From positions 1-50,049 of the forward strand of contig CADAUZ010000013.1 of the NCBI GenBank assembly GCA_902791215.1: DNA of 50,049 bases, read 5' to 3'. Each line of letters opens with the position of its first letter. The first letter of the stretch is position 1. The notes under the pieces are model-generated. The model had not been told where the DNA came from. It did not search any database and saw only the letters and a program-made list of their open reading frames with translations. Source of the DNA: Oscillospiraceae bacterium (GTDB taxonomy: Bacteria; Bacillota; Clostridia; Oscillospirales; Oscillospiraceae). This document shows positions 41,771 through 50,049 of this stretch, in pieces. The position numbers were made by a program, and so were the translations under genes.

Positions 41771-42601
41771 ATGTATAAAAAACCTCTGGAAATCTGCTGC
41801 TATGTGGCCGGTGCGGGCGCCTTCGGGGTGTTCTTCCGCTGGCTGCAGGATCAGCTTGCCTTTGACGAAAACGGTCTGAACGAGCGCAGCTTCTTCAATC
41901 TCCTGGTCCCGGCAATGGTCATTGCCTCCGCGCTGGTGTTCCGGCACTTCATCCGCTCCATGCAGGACAAGCGCCTCGCCCCGCCGAAGGACTTCTGCAA
42001 AGCGCTGTATAACCCGGGCAAGATCTTTGCGATCCTGCGCTGGCTTGCGGGCCTTGTAATGATCGCAGGCGCGGTGGTGCTGATGATGACCACCGAGACC
42101 GACGCAAATGCGGACATGATCCGCGTGCTGTGCCTGCTTGCGGCCCTGTCCGGGCTTGCCTTCCCGCTGGTGCTGGGCCAGGCAAACTACGAGACCTTTG
42201 AGCACCAGACCCTGGTGCGTATCGGCTCAATGCTGCCGGTGCTGATGTACGCGGTGTGGCTGATCCTCAGCTATGTGCGCAACCAGCTCAACAGTGTGGT
42301 CTGGAGCTTTGCGGTGGAGCTTGTGACGATCATGTTCGCCATGATGGGCTTTTTCCGCGTGGGCTGCTTTGCCTTCCATGTGGAAAAACAGTATAACGCC
42401 CTGTTCGGCGCGATGATGGGCACGATGATGTGCATCATGGCGCTTGCCGACGAGCGCTACATGGGCATGCAGCTGATCCTCCTTGCCTCGGCGGGTATGC
42501 TGCTGCTGTATACCTGGATCCTGGTGCGCAATCTTGAGAAACTGCCGCCGAAGAAGATCGACGATCCGGCGGTGGACGAGGGCGGCTTTGAAAAGCTGTG
42601 A
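41771..42601 (+). CDS. Hypothetical multi-pass membrane protein
   Basis: A 276-residue protein I do not recognise. About seven to eight hydrophobic helices are separated by short charged loops, with no signal peptide or catalytic motif. A basic segment (MQDKRLAPPKDFCKALYNP) lies between helices 2 and 3, and the C-terminal tail is acidic. Ribosome-binding signal is weak. It sits between a SpoIID-like gene (divergent) and mutY, and ends at a terminator whose T tract adjoins the mutY ribosome-binding site. Confidence 0.75.
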   Translation: MYKKPLEICCYVAGAGAFGVFFRWLQDQLAFDENGLNERSFFNLLVPAMVIASALVFRHFIRSMQDKRLAPPKDFCKALYNPGKIFAILRWLAGLVMIAGAVVLMMTTETDANADMIRVLCLLAALSGLAFPLVLGQANYETFEHQTLVRIGSMLPVLMYAVWLILSYVRNQLNSVVWSFAVELVTIMFAMMGFFRVGCFAFHVEKQYNALFGAMMGTMMCIMALADERYMGMQLILLASAGMLLLYTWILVRNLEKLPPKKIDDPAVDEGGFEKL

Positions 42602-42610
42602 TGCAAATTG

Positions 42611-42641
42611 ACGGGGACGGCAAAAGCCGCCCCCGTTTTTT
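42611..42641 (+). terminator. Terminator upstream of mutY
   Basis: ACGGGGACGGC/GCCGCCCCCGT (one mismatch), AAAA loop, T6. mutY starts 15 nt later, so it depends on read-through or a weak promoter. Confidence 0.85.
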
Positions 42642-42655
42642 GAGGAGTGAACACA

Positions 42656-43702
42656 ATGACCGACGAGGCGCTGACGAAAGCCTGTGCGGAAAAACTGATC
42701 GACTGGTGCGCCTCTGCGCGCCGCCCGCTGCCCTGGCGGCTCTCGCCCACGCCCTACCATGTGTGGGTGTCGGAGATCATGCTGCAGCAGACGCGCATCG
42801 AGGCCGTGATCCCGTATTATGCGCGCTTCCTGGAGGCGCTGCCCGATATCCAAGCGCTCGCGAAAGTTGACGAAGATCAATTATTAAAACTCTGGGAGGG
42901 GCTGGGCTATTACAGCCGGGCGCGAAATCTCCAAAAGGCGGCGCGGCGGGTGATGGCGGACTTCGGCGGCGAGCTGCCGCGGGAGGCGGCGCAGCTCAAG
43001 ACCCTCCCCGGCATTGGTGACTACACCGCCGGGGCTATCGCGTCGATCGCGTACGGTGAACCTGAGCCCGCCGTGGACGGCAATGTCCTGCGTGTGATGA
43101 CGCGCGTGCTGGCAAGGGCCGACGACATCATGCTGCCCAAAACCCGCGCGGATATCGCCTCCCTCCTGCGCACCTGTTACCCGCGCGGAGAGCGGGCGGG
43201 CCTGCTGACCGAGGGAATCATGGAGCTGGGGGAGACTGTCTGTTTGCCAAATACGGCTCCGCGCTGCGAGGCCTGCCCGCTGAACGCTCTGTGCCGGGCC
43301 TGCTTAAACGGTGAAACGGAGCGCTATCCGGTCAAGAGCCCGCCGAAGGAGCGGCGTATCGAGCAGCGGACGGTGCTGCTGCTCAGATGCGGGGATCGTT
43401 ATGCGGTGCGCAAGCGGGAAGGGAAGGGCCTGCTTGCGGGCTTGTGGGAGTTTCCGAACTTCGACGGCGCACTGGACGAGACGCAGGCGCGGGAAGCTGT
43501 GCGTGTCCTCGGCGGGGAGGTGTGCGGCATCGAGCCCTGCGGCGAGGCAAAACACGTCTTCACCCATGTGGAGTGGCACATGACAGGCTACCGCGCGGAG
43601 CTTGCGCGGGAGCTGCCGGGCTTAAACTGGAAGACCCCGGAGGAGATCAGGCGCGACTGCCCGATCCCGACAGCCTTGAGGTATTATCAGAAGAAGCTGT
43701 AA
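42656..43702 (+). CDS. mutY: A/G-specific adenine DNA glycosylase
   Basis: A 348-residue base-excision enzyme that removes A mispaired with 8-oxoG. The HhH-GPD domain has SEIMLQQTRIEAV, LPGIGDYTAGAI and the catalytic VDGNVLRV Asp. The 4Fe-4S ligands are C-x6-C-x2-C-x5-C (CLPNTAPRCEACPLNALC). A C-terminal NUDIX-like domain (about 235-345) senses 8-oxoG. The ATG at 42656 has GAGGAG 8 nt upstream. Its stop adjoins repeat A. Confidence 0.95.
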   Translation: MTDEALTKACAEKLIDWCASARRPLPWRLSPTPYHVWVSEIMLQQTRIEAVIPYYARFLEALPDIQALAKVDEDQLLKLWEGLGYYSRARNLQKAARRVMADFGGELPREAAQLKTLPGIGDYTAGAIASIAYGEPEPAVDGNVLRVMTRVLARADDIMLPKTRADIASLLRTCYPRGERAGLLTEGIMELGETVCLPNTAPRCEACPLNALCRACLNGETERYPVKSPPKERRIEQRTVLLLRCGDRYAVRKREGKGLLAGLWEFPNFDGALDETQAREAVRVLGGEVCGIEPCGEAKHVFTHVEWHMTGYRAELARELPGLNWKTPEEIRRDCPIPTALRYYQKKL

Positions 43703-43950
43703 CAAGGGCGCGCTGCATAATTCACTTCTCGCATAATTGTCCATGAATACCGTAGGGGAGGGGCTTGCCCCTCCCGGCGGTACAGCATGACTATATAAAG
43801 GCAATGTACGGCGATTTCGTAAAATTCTACGAAATCGCCGTACGTTTTTCACGGTTCAAGCTTGTCGTGCGCGGGAGGGGCAAGCCCCTCCCCTACGCTC
43901 ATAATGCTTTGTTTTTCACGAAAAATTGTTGTTTTGCAACGCGCCCTTGT
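43702..43950. repeat. Palindromic repeat A, full copy
   Basis: A 249-bp element with terminal inverted repeats ACAAGGGCGCG...CGCGCCCTTGT. Subterminal repeats CCGTAGGGGAGGGGCTTGCC and its exact complement follow, and a central perfect 16-bp hairpin (GTACGGCGATTTCGTA/TACGAAATCGCCGTAC) lies at 43806-43843. No ORF. It runs exactly from the mutY stop codon to the activase stop codon. Part of another copy is at 1-120. Confidence 0.9.
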
Positions 43951-46900
43951 CATACAGGTACGCTCTGCGCCTCCAGCGACTTCTTTGCCGCCGAGAGCAT
44001 GAGCTTGATGCGGTTTAGCTGGTTGACTTCACTCGCGCCGGGGTCGTAGTCCACAGCGGCGATGTTGGCCCAGGGGTATTCCCGCCGCAGTGCCTTGATG
44101 ACGCCCTTGCCCACCACATGGTTCGGCAGGCAGGCAAAAGGCTGGATGCAGACAATGTTCGGCGTCCCGGAGGTCAGAAGCTCCACCATCTCCCCAGTGA
44201 GGAACCAACCCTCGCCGGACTGGTTGCCGATGGACAGGAACGGCTTTGCCATCTGCGCCACCTTCCCGATGGGCACGGGCGGCTCAAAGCGGCGGCTCCG
44301 CTCCAGGGCGCGGATCGCCGGGGCACGCACCGCACGGATGAGATCCACCCCAATGTGCGCCGAGGCCGAGGCTGTCCAGCCCTCACCGAGAAACTCGTGC
44401 AGGTAGTCGTTGGAATACACGCAGTAGTTCATGAAGTCCATGAGGTCCGGCACCACGACCTCCGCACCCTCGCTCTCCAGCAGGTCCACCAGGTGGTTGT
44501 TGGCAAGGGGCATGTACTTGACCAGGATCTCGCCCACAATGCCCACGCGCGGTTTCAATAAATCTTCATTGATCGGGAGATTGTCAAAATCCTGTACGAT
44601 GCCCCGGCAGACTTCCGCGTAGGAGGGGGTGCCTTCGGTGAGCTGCCGGATGCAGAGCTTTTCCCACTTTTCGTGCAGGGCGTTGGCCGAGCCCGGCTCC
44701 AGCTCGTAGGGCCGCACCCGGTACAGGCAGCGCAGGAACAGGTCGCCGTAGACGATTGCGTGCGCCGCGTCCATGAGCATGGGCAGTGTGAAGTGAAAGC
44801 CCGGATTTTTCTCCATGCCGTTTGGGTTTAAGGAGATGACCGGGATGTGGCTCAACTTCGCCTTGTCCAGCGCCCGGCGGATAAAGCCCACATAGTTGCT
44901 GGCCCGGCAGCAGCCGCCCGTCTGCGTCATCATGACGGCGAGGCGGTCGGTGTCGTACCTGCCGGACAGCACCGCGTCCATGACCTGGCCCACCACGGTG
45001 ATGGAGGGGAAGCAGGCGTCGTTGTTGACAAAGCGCAGGCCCGTGTCGATGGCGGAGCGGTTGTCGTTTGCGAGAATCTCCAGATGGTAGCCGTACTTGC
45101 GGAAGACGGGCTGCAGGAGATTGAAGTGGATGGGGCTCATCTGGGGGGCGAGAATGGTCCAGCCCTCGCGCTGCATCTGCTTTGTATATACCGTGCGGTG
45201 ATAGGCAGCGTCATGGGCTTCAGGCCGGATGTGCTTTTCACGGCGCAGGTTCATGGCGGCAATCAGACTCCGGATACGGATACGGGCAGCGCCGAGGTTG
45301 TTGACCTCGTCGATCTTGAGAACCGTATACAGCTTGCCGCTGTTTTCCAGAATCTCCGCCACCTGGTCCGTGGTCACGGCGTCGAGACCGCAGCCGAAGG
45401 AGTTGAGCTGCACAAGCTCCAGATCCTCATGCCGCGCGGCAAACTCCGCCGCCGTGTAAAGACGCGAGTGGTAGACCCACTGGTCCGTCACGCGAAGCGG
45501 CCGCTCCGGCTCAAAGTCCACGGGCAGGCAGTCTTCGGTCAGCACCGTGAGACCGTAGGAGGCAATGAGCTCCGGGATGCCGTGGTTGATCTCCGGGTCC
45601 ACATGGTAGGGCCGCCCGGCGAGGATGATGCCGCGCCCGCCCTTTTCTTCCATCTCCCGGAGCATTCTTGCGCCCTCGGCCTTCACGTCGGCCTTGGCCT
45701 GCCGCTGGGCAAGCCAAGCCGTATGTACCGCCGCGCGCACCTCCCTGGCCCCGATGCCCCACTCTTCCGCGCAGGTCTTCACAAGTCTGTCGGCGGTGAC
45801 CTTCTCGTTGGTGAAGGCGATGAAGGGGCGGATGATGTGCTCTTTGTGTTCGGCGATTTCCTCCACGTTGTTCTTGAGGTTTTCGGCGTAGGAGACCACG
45901 ATCGGGCAGTTGAAGTGGTTCTGTGCCTTGCCGGTCTCCTGGTGCTCATAGAAGACGCAGGGGTAGAAGATGGTCTTGATGCCCTGGTCAATGAGCCACT
46001 GGATGTGCCCGTGAGAGAGCTTGGCGGGGTAGCACTCGGACTCGGAGGGGATGGTCTCCATGCCGCGCTCGTAGAGTTTGCGGCTCGAAAACGGGGACAG
46101 CACCACCCGAAAGCCCAGTTCCTTGAAGAAGGTGGCCCAGAAGGGGTAGTTTTCGTATTGGTTCAGGACGCGCGGAATGCCGATCACGCCGCGCGGCGCG
46201 TTTTCAAGCGGCGGATAGTCGAACATGCGCTTTTGCTTATAGGCCACCATGTTCGGCGCGCGGTCCTTGCTGGCGTCGCCGCCGAGGCCGCGTTCACAGC
46301 GGTTGCCGGTGACATGCCTTCGCCCGCCGGGGAATTTATTCACCGTGAGCAGGCAGTTGTTCTGGCAGCGCCCACAGCGTGCTGTCGCGGTGGTGTAAGT
46401 GAGGGAGACGATCTCCTCGAGACTGAGCATCGAGGTCTCCTGCCCGTGCCAGCGGTCCCTTGCGATCAGCGCCGCGCCGAAGGCGCCCATGATGCCCGCA
46501 ATGTCCGGGCAGGTGGCCTCCACACCCGCGATCTGCTCAAAGGCGCGCAGGACAGCCTTGTTGTAAAAGGTGCCGCCCTGGACCACGATATGGCTGCCGA
46601 GTTCTTTGGGATCGGTGAGCTTGATGACCTTGTACAGGGCGTTTTTGATGACCGAGTAGGCAAGGCCCGCGGAGATATCGGCTACCGTAGCCCCTTCCTT
46701 CTGGGCCTGCTTGACGTTGGAATTCATGAACACCGTGCACCGCGTCCCGAGGTCTACCGGGTTCGGCGCGTACAGGGCCTGCCCGGCAAAGGTCTCGGCC
46801 GTGTAGCCGAGGGAACCGGCAAAGTTTTCGATGAAGGAGCCGCAGCCGGAGGAGCAGGCCTCATTCAAGAGCACCGTATCCACGGAGCCGTTTCGGAGCT

Positions 46901-48182
46901 TGATGCACTTCATGTCCTGCCCGCCGATATCCAGTACGCAGTCAACCTTAGGGTCGAAGAAAGCCGCCGCCGTGCAGTGGGCGATGGTCTCCACCTCCCC
47001 CTCGTCGAGGGCAAAGGCGGATTTGAGCAAGCTCTCGCCGTAGCCGGTCGAGCAGGAGCGCACGATCCGCGCGCCTTCGGGCATGACCTTACGCAGACCC
47101 TCGATGGCGGTAATCGCGGTTTTGATGGGGTTTCCCTGGTTGGAGGCGTAGAAGGAGAAAAGAAGCTCCCCCTTAGCGCCGATGAGGGCAAGCTTTGTCG
47201 TGGTGGAGCCCGCGTCGATGCCGAGGAAGCAGTCGCCCCGGTAGGATTTGAGATCGGCCTTTTTCACAACGGCCCTGCCGTGGCGTTCACAGAAGGCGCG
47301 GTAGTTGTCCTCGCTTTCAAACAGCGGCGGCAGGCGCTTGAGCTCGAAGGCCATGGACACCCCGGCGTCGAGCTTTCGAATCAGCCCGTCCATGTCCACG
47401 GCCTCCGTGCCGCTCGCCTCGAGGGCTGCACCCCGGGCAGCAAAGAGATGGGAGTCGTCGGGATCGACGATGTTCTCATCGCTCAGGCGCAGCGTGCGGA
47501 TAAAGGCTTTTTTGAGCTCCGGCAGAAAATGCAGCGGCCCGCCCAGAAAGGCCACACAGCCCCGGATAGGCTTTCCGCAGGCAAGACCTGAGATGGTCTG
47601 GTTCACCACCGCCTGGAAGATGGAGGCGGCAAGATCGGCGGTGGTGGCCCCCTCGTTGATGAGGGGCTGAATGTCGGACTTGGCAAACACGCCGCAGCGC
47701 GCGGCGATGGGATAGAGCTGCTTGTAGTCCCGGGCCGCCTCGTTGAGGCCCGCGGCGTCGGTCTGCAATAGCGCCGCCATCTGGTCGATGAAGGAGCCGG
47801 TTCCCCCCGCGCACACGCCGTTCATGCGCTCTTCAAGCCCGCCGGTAAAGTAGATGATCTTCGCGTCCTCGCCGCCGAGCTCAATGGCAACATCCGTCTG
47901 CGGCGCGGCCTTCTGCAAAGCCGTCGCTACCGCGACGACCTCCTGCACGAAGGGGATGCCCAGCGCCTTGCCGAGATTGAGGGAGCCGGAGCCGGTGATC
48001 CCCGGCATCAGGCTACAGGGGCCTGTGACGGCGCGCGCCTCCTTCAAAAGCGCGGCCAGGGTCTCCTGCGTGTGGGCCATGTGGCGGCGGTATTCCTGAT
48101 AGACGGGCCGGTCCTCTTCGTCCAGCACCACAAGCTTTACCGTGGTGGAGCCGATGTCAATGCCCGCTTTGTATGTCTTCAT
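43950..48182 (-). CDS. Giant 2-hydroxyacyl-CoA dehydratase activase (BcrA/BadF ATPase, HgdB-like fusion)
   Basis: A 1410-residue protein. Two ASKHA ATPase domains (about 1-300, IDIGSTTVKLVV; about 315-590, GIDAGSTTTKLALI) each have cluster-binding cysteines (CAGGTGSF, ACSSGCGSF). A Cys-rich bridge (CGRCQNNC...NRCERG) precedes a DUF2229 domain and an HgdB-like C-terminal part. The protein family couples ATP hydrolysis to a low-potential electron transfer; the reaction partner is unknown. A 4-Cys cluster and an isolated genome position suggest a double-cubane-type reductase rather than a classical lactoyl- or glutaryl-CoA dehydratase. It is divergent from a TetR regulator. Confidence 0.88.
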   Translation of the reverse strand: MKTYKAGIDIGSTTVKLVVLDEEDRPVYQEYRRHMAHTQETLAALLKEARAVTGPCSLMPGITGSGSLNLGKALGIPFVQEVVAVATALQKAAPQTDVAIELGGEDAKIIYFTGGLEERMNGVCAGGTGSFIDQMAALLQTDAAGLNEAARDYKQLYPIAARCGVFAKSDIQPLINEGATTADLAASIFQAVVNQTISGLACGKPIRGCVAFLGGPLHFLPELKKAFIRTLRLSDENIVDPDDSHLFAARGAALEASGTEAVDMDGLIRKLDAGVSMAFELKRLPPLFESEDNYRAFCERHGRAVVKKADLKSYRGDCFLGIDAGSTTTKLALIGAKGELLFSFYASNQGNPIKTAITAIEGLRKVMPEGARIVRSCSTGYGESLLKSAFALDEGEVETIAHCTAAAFFDPKVDCVLDIGGQDMKCIKLRNGSVDTVLLNEACSSGCGSFIENFAGSLGYTAETFAGQALYAPNPVDLGTRCTVFMNSNVKQAQKEGATVADISAGLAYSVIKNALYKVIKLTDPKELGSHIVVQGGTFYNKAVLRAFEQIAGVEATCPDIAGIMGAFGAALIARDRWHGQETSMLSLEEIVSLTYTTATARCGRCQNNCLLTVNKFPGGRRHVTGNRCERGLGGDASKDRAPNMVAYKQKRMFDYPPLENAPRGVIGIPRVLNQYENYPFWATFFKELGFRVVLSPFSSRKLYERGMETIPSESECYPAKLSHGHIQWLIDQGIKTIFYPCVFYEHQETGKAQNHFNCPIVVSYAENLKNNVEEIAEHKEHIIRPFIAFTNEKVTADRLVKTCAEEWGIGAREVRAAVHTAWLAQRQAKADVKAEGARMLREMEEKGGRGIILAGRPYHVDPEINHGIPELIASYGLTVLTEDCLPVDFEPERPLRVTDQWVYHSRLYTAAEFAARHEDLELVQLNSFGCGLDAVTTDQVAEILENSGKLYTVLKIDEVNNLGAARIRIRSLIAAMNLRREKHIRPEAHDAAYHRTVYTKQMQREGWTILAPQMSPIHFNLLQPVFRKYGYHLEILANDNRSAIDTGLRFVNNDACFPSITVVGQVMDAVLSGRYDTDRLAVMMTQTGGCCRASNYVGFIRRALDKAKLSHIPVISLNPNGMEKNPGFHFTLPMLMDAAHAIVYGDLFLRCLYRVRPYELEPGSANALHEKWEKLCIRQLTEGTPSYAEVCRGIVQDFDNLPINEDLLKPRVGIVGEILVKYMPLANNHLVDLLESEGAEVVVPDLMDFMNYCVYSNDYLHEFLGEGWTASASAHIGVDLIRAVRAPAIRALERSRRFEPPVPIGKVAQMAKPFLSIGNQSGEGWFLTGEMVELLTSGTPNIVCIQPFACLPNHVVGKGVIKALRREYPWANIAAVDYDPGASEVNQLNRIKLMLSAAKKSLEAQSVPV

Positions 48183-48192
48183 GTTCTCACCC

Positions 48193-48221
48193 TTGTTTTA
48201 TCCAACAACGTGTCGTATAAT
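48193..48221 (+). promoter_or_regulatory. tetR promoter and operator region
   Basis: TTGTTT and TATAAT, 17-bp spacer. GTGTCG precedes the -10 box; CGACAC (48261-48266) and GTTGTT follow further down, forming inverted half-sites. A palindrome CAAAGCTTTG is at 48241-48250. The activase promoter on the other strand overlaps this region (TTGTGG, 17 bp, TTATAC; weaker). Confidence 0.6.
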
Positions 48222-48302
48222 GTCGAAAAGCAGTATACCACAAAGCTTTGAAAGTTTATCCGACACTTTTTTTCAGTTTGTTGTTAAGAAGGGGTTAAGG
48301 GA

Positions 48303-48893
48303 ATGAAGCATCAGGAGATGCGGGAAGCTACCTCCCGCGCGATCATGGACGCGTTCTGGAGTTTGTACCGGGATCTGCCCGTCGAAAAGATCACAGTCAA
48401 AGCCATCTGCGAAAAGGCGGGCTGCAACCGCTCGACCTTTTATGAATACTACACCGACAGCTATTCGGTGCTTGAGGCCATCGAGGAGGAGCTTCTGGAC
48501 TACGTGCGCCGCAAGCTGACCGAGGAGCTGCCCGCCTCCCTGGCCAGGAGCTTCCCGGAGATCCGCCTCGACGCTGAAACCCTGGCCCCGCTTTCGGACA
48601 TGTACAGCAAAAAAGGGGAGTATTTCAGCATCCTCACCGGTGTGAAGGGCGACCCCTATTTCCAGTATAAGTACAAGCAGACGGTCAAGGAGCTGCTGAC
48701 CCAGATGCTGGACGATCCCGCCAAGAAGTTCGACCTCTCGGCGAGCATTGTGGCGGAGTTTACGGCCTCGGCCCTGATCGGGGCCTTCAACTGCTGGTAT
48801 CCCCACCGGGACGAGTATCCGGTGGAGAAGTACTCAATGCTCCTGGTGAGCCTGCTGACAAACGGGGTTTTGCCGGCAATTCAGAAACTGTAA
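48303..48893 (+). CDS. TetR/AcrR-family regulator
   Basis: A 196-residue protein. An N-terminal helix-turn-helix (about 8-55; VEKITVKAICEKAGCNRSTFYEYY) precedes an all-helical C-terminal ligand domain ending in TNGVLPAIQKL. The position divergent from the activase makes that gene the likely target, with autorepression through the shared region. Ribosome-binding site GAAGGGG lies about 8 nt before the ATG. Confidence 0.88.
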   Translation: MKHQEMREATSRAIMDAFWSLYRDLPVEKITVKAICEKAGCNRSTFYEYYTDSYSVLEAIEEELLDYVRRKLTEELPASLARSFPEIRLDAETLAPLSDMYSKKGEYFSILTGVKGDPYFQYKYKQTVKELLTQMLDDPAKKFDLSASIVAEFTASALIGAFNCWYPHRDEYPVEKYSMLLVSLLTNGVLPAIQKL

Positions 48894-49894
48894 AGAAAAG
48901 GGGCTGCGGAAATCCCGCAGCCCCCGGCCGCGCTTTGACAACAAGTCCCGTCATGTGTGCGGCGCGGCCACCGAAAAGAGAAAAGAGAGGGAAGCAGCGC
49001 CTTGGGGATGCCGTCTCCGTTATCGCGCACCGAGACGGTCACATAGTCGTTCTCTGCGGTGGCGTCAATCCAGATCTGGGTGACGGACCCGCCATGGGTG
49101 ACGGCGTTGTCCATCAGGTTCATGAGCACCTGCTCGATGAGCATGGCGTCCATCGGCAGAAGCTGGGCCTGCTCCGGCACGGACACAGACACCGGCACCG
49201 CGTCGGGCCGCTTGCGAAAGCGCTGCACCGCCTCGCTAAGAACCTCCTCCAGAAGCTCGTCGTTCTTGATGAGGCTGCTGTTTTCTCCGCTGATGCGCGT
49301 GACGGACAGCAGGTTTTCCACCATGCGGCACAGCCACTCGGCGTCGCGCTTGGCGCCCGCCAGAAGCTCCCGCTTCATATCGGGGCTGAGAGCCTCGTCC
49401 GCATCGAGTACCGTGGTGATGGACCCGCTGATGGAGGTCAGGGGTGTGCGCAGATCATGGGACAGAGCTCGCAGGAGGTTTGCCCGCATGTGCTCGCGTT
49501 CGGTCTCAAGGCGAAGCTGCTCCTGCATGCGCAGGTGGGAGGCAAGTGTCGAGCATGCAAAGCCTACCGCGAGCATGGTCATGAAGGTCAGCGGGTAGCC
49601 ATAGACCGAGAAGTCCAGTTTCATATAGGGGTAGGTAAAGGCGTAGTTTACGCCGATGACGCTGACAATGGCGGCCAGCAGCCCGTAAAAGTACCCGTCG
49701 GTGGACAGCGACACGATCAGCACCGCCAGCACAAAGATCATCGGCACATGCACATCGGAGCTCGTGATGCGCTGCAAAAGCGCGCAAATCAGCGACGCTG
49801 CACCGAGGGTCAGCACAAAGATCAGCCAGCCCTTCGGATACGAGCGCAGGTAAAGCTTCCGCTCCGTTTTCCGGCGATAAGGAAATTTTATCAT
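48881..49894 (-). pseudogene. KdpD-like sensor histidine kinase, C-terminally truncated
   Basis: A DUF4118-type membrane sensor (four helices, about 20-115), an H-box ALSHDLRTPLTSI and an N-box LMDNAVTHGG with G1 DNGDGIP are present. After DNGDGIPKALLPSLF homology stops; the ATP-lid and the G2 (GLGL) box are missing. The remaining tail (SFRWPRRTHDG...) is unrelated, runs through a terminator hairpin at 48900-48924 and overlaps the tetR end by 13 nt. A deletion or frameshift is likely, so the kinase is probably inactive. The ATG at 49894 (GGTGA at 5 nt) is preferred to an earlier one. No response regulator is in view. Confidence 0.75.
48900..48924 (-). terminator. Terminator inside the tail of the truncated kinase ORF
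   Basis: GGGGCTGCGG/CCGCAGCCCC, a perfect 10-bp stem followed by TTTTCTTT on the minus strand. It would terminate transcription before the ORF's own stop codon. Confidence 0.75.
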
Positions 49895-49973
49895 ACTATT
49901 CACCAGTATCATTATACCACATATGCGTGTTAAGCGGGCGTTAAAAATCCCACGGGCGTTTCATAAATTTTAG

Positions 49974-50003
49974 TTTACATAATGATAGTTTATATGGTAT
50001 TCT
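49974..50003 (+). promoter_or_regulatory. Promoter of the gene leaving the window
   Basis: TTTACA and TATTCT, 18-bp spacer. GGGCGTT occurs twice upstream (49936-49942, 49954-49960), 18 bp apart. Confidence 0.5.
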
Positions 50004-50033
50004 CAAGAAAAAAGGAAAACGGAGGATACCAAG

Positions 50034-50049
50034 ATGCAGGAATATTTCA
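50034..50049 (+). CDS. Start of an unidentified gene (partial)
   Basis: An ATG preceded by GGAGG at about 8 nt opens a frame reading MQEYF before the window ends. The strong ribosome-binding site and the promoter upstream make it a real start; the product cannot be told. Confidence 0.5.

Noticed and set aside
44847-47591. A 914-codon open frame on the strand opposite the activase
   Set aside because: It is the shadow of a G+C-rich gene: it lacks a ribosome-binding site and protein-like motifs.

Overview
The window is G+C-rich (about 60% by eye) chromosomal DNA from an endospore-forming member of the Clostridia. The best fit is an Oscillospirales/Ruminococcaceae-type gut anaerobe. Supporting signs are yabP-yabQ-divIC-yabR and a SpoIID/LytB protein (spore former), NfnAB, an 8-iron ferredoxin and a giant 2-hydroxyacyl-CoA dehydratase activase (strict anaerobe), and Bacillota-type sigma-A promoters, a T-box leader and an LPxTG surface protein. 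No rRNA, tRNA, CRISPR array, prophage or transposase gene was seen. Species assignment is inference.

Layout. (1) 0.1-6.6 kb, minus strand: a hexuronate operon, TRAP transporter dctP-dctQ-dctM, GntR regulator, uxuA, uxuB, read from one promoter whose -35 box lies inside a near-perfect 20-bp palindrome, the likely GntR operator. (2) 6.7-8.5 kb, minus: uridine kinase, thymidine kinase and a metallo-hydrolase, tightly overlapped. (3) 8.7-11.2 kb, plus: two tandem CNNM/CBS/CorC membrane proteins. (4) 11.3-13.9 kb, minus: an XRE-HTH/cupin/AMP-forming acyl-CoA synthetase fusion behind a full T-box leader; this is the most unusual locus. (5) 14-18.1 kb: a small zinc-ribbon membrane protein, then minus-strand S1 protein, divIC, yabQ, yabP, a K+ channel and an LPxTG surface protein. 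(6) 18.3-21.2 kb, plus: mnmG-mnmA, wobble-uridine tRNA modification. (7) 21.2-24.7 kb: a dicarboxylate/amino-acid symporter divergent from an AraC regulator, then an rRNA methyltransferase. (8) 24.8-28 kb, plus: deoD, a GT-C glycosyltransferase and its GtrB-like partner. (9) 28-31.5 kb, minus: MATE exporter, citC-like ligase, thioredoxin-reductase-like flavoprotein. (10) 31.6-34.5 kb, plus: an ECF S-component and nfnAB. (11) 34.6-37.1 kb: a DUF4375 protein and a secreted 16-repeat Sel1 protein. (12) 37.2-39.5 kb, minus: a ClpC-type ATPase with no M-domain. (13) 39.7-43.7 kb: ferredoxin, TrmN6, SpoIID-like protein, a membrane protein and MutY. (14) 44-48.2 kb, minus: the 1410-residue activase, divergent from a TetR regulator. 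(15) 48.9-50 kb: a truncated KdpD-like kinase and the first codons of another gene.

Two themes cut across the window. Five copies of three unrelated palindromic, MITE-like repeats each lie within 12 nt of a stop codon, and one supplies the last residues and stop of trmN6. Several divergent intergenic regions also carry well-formed operator candidates: the GntR palindrome, phased TTTGCAAA boxes at araC/symporter, a palindrome shared by two -35 boxes, and an inverted repeat flanking the nfnAB promoter.
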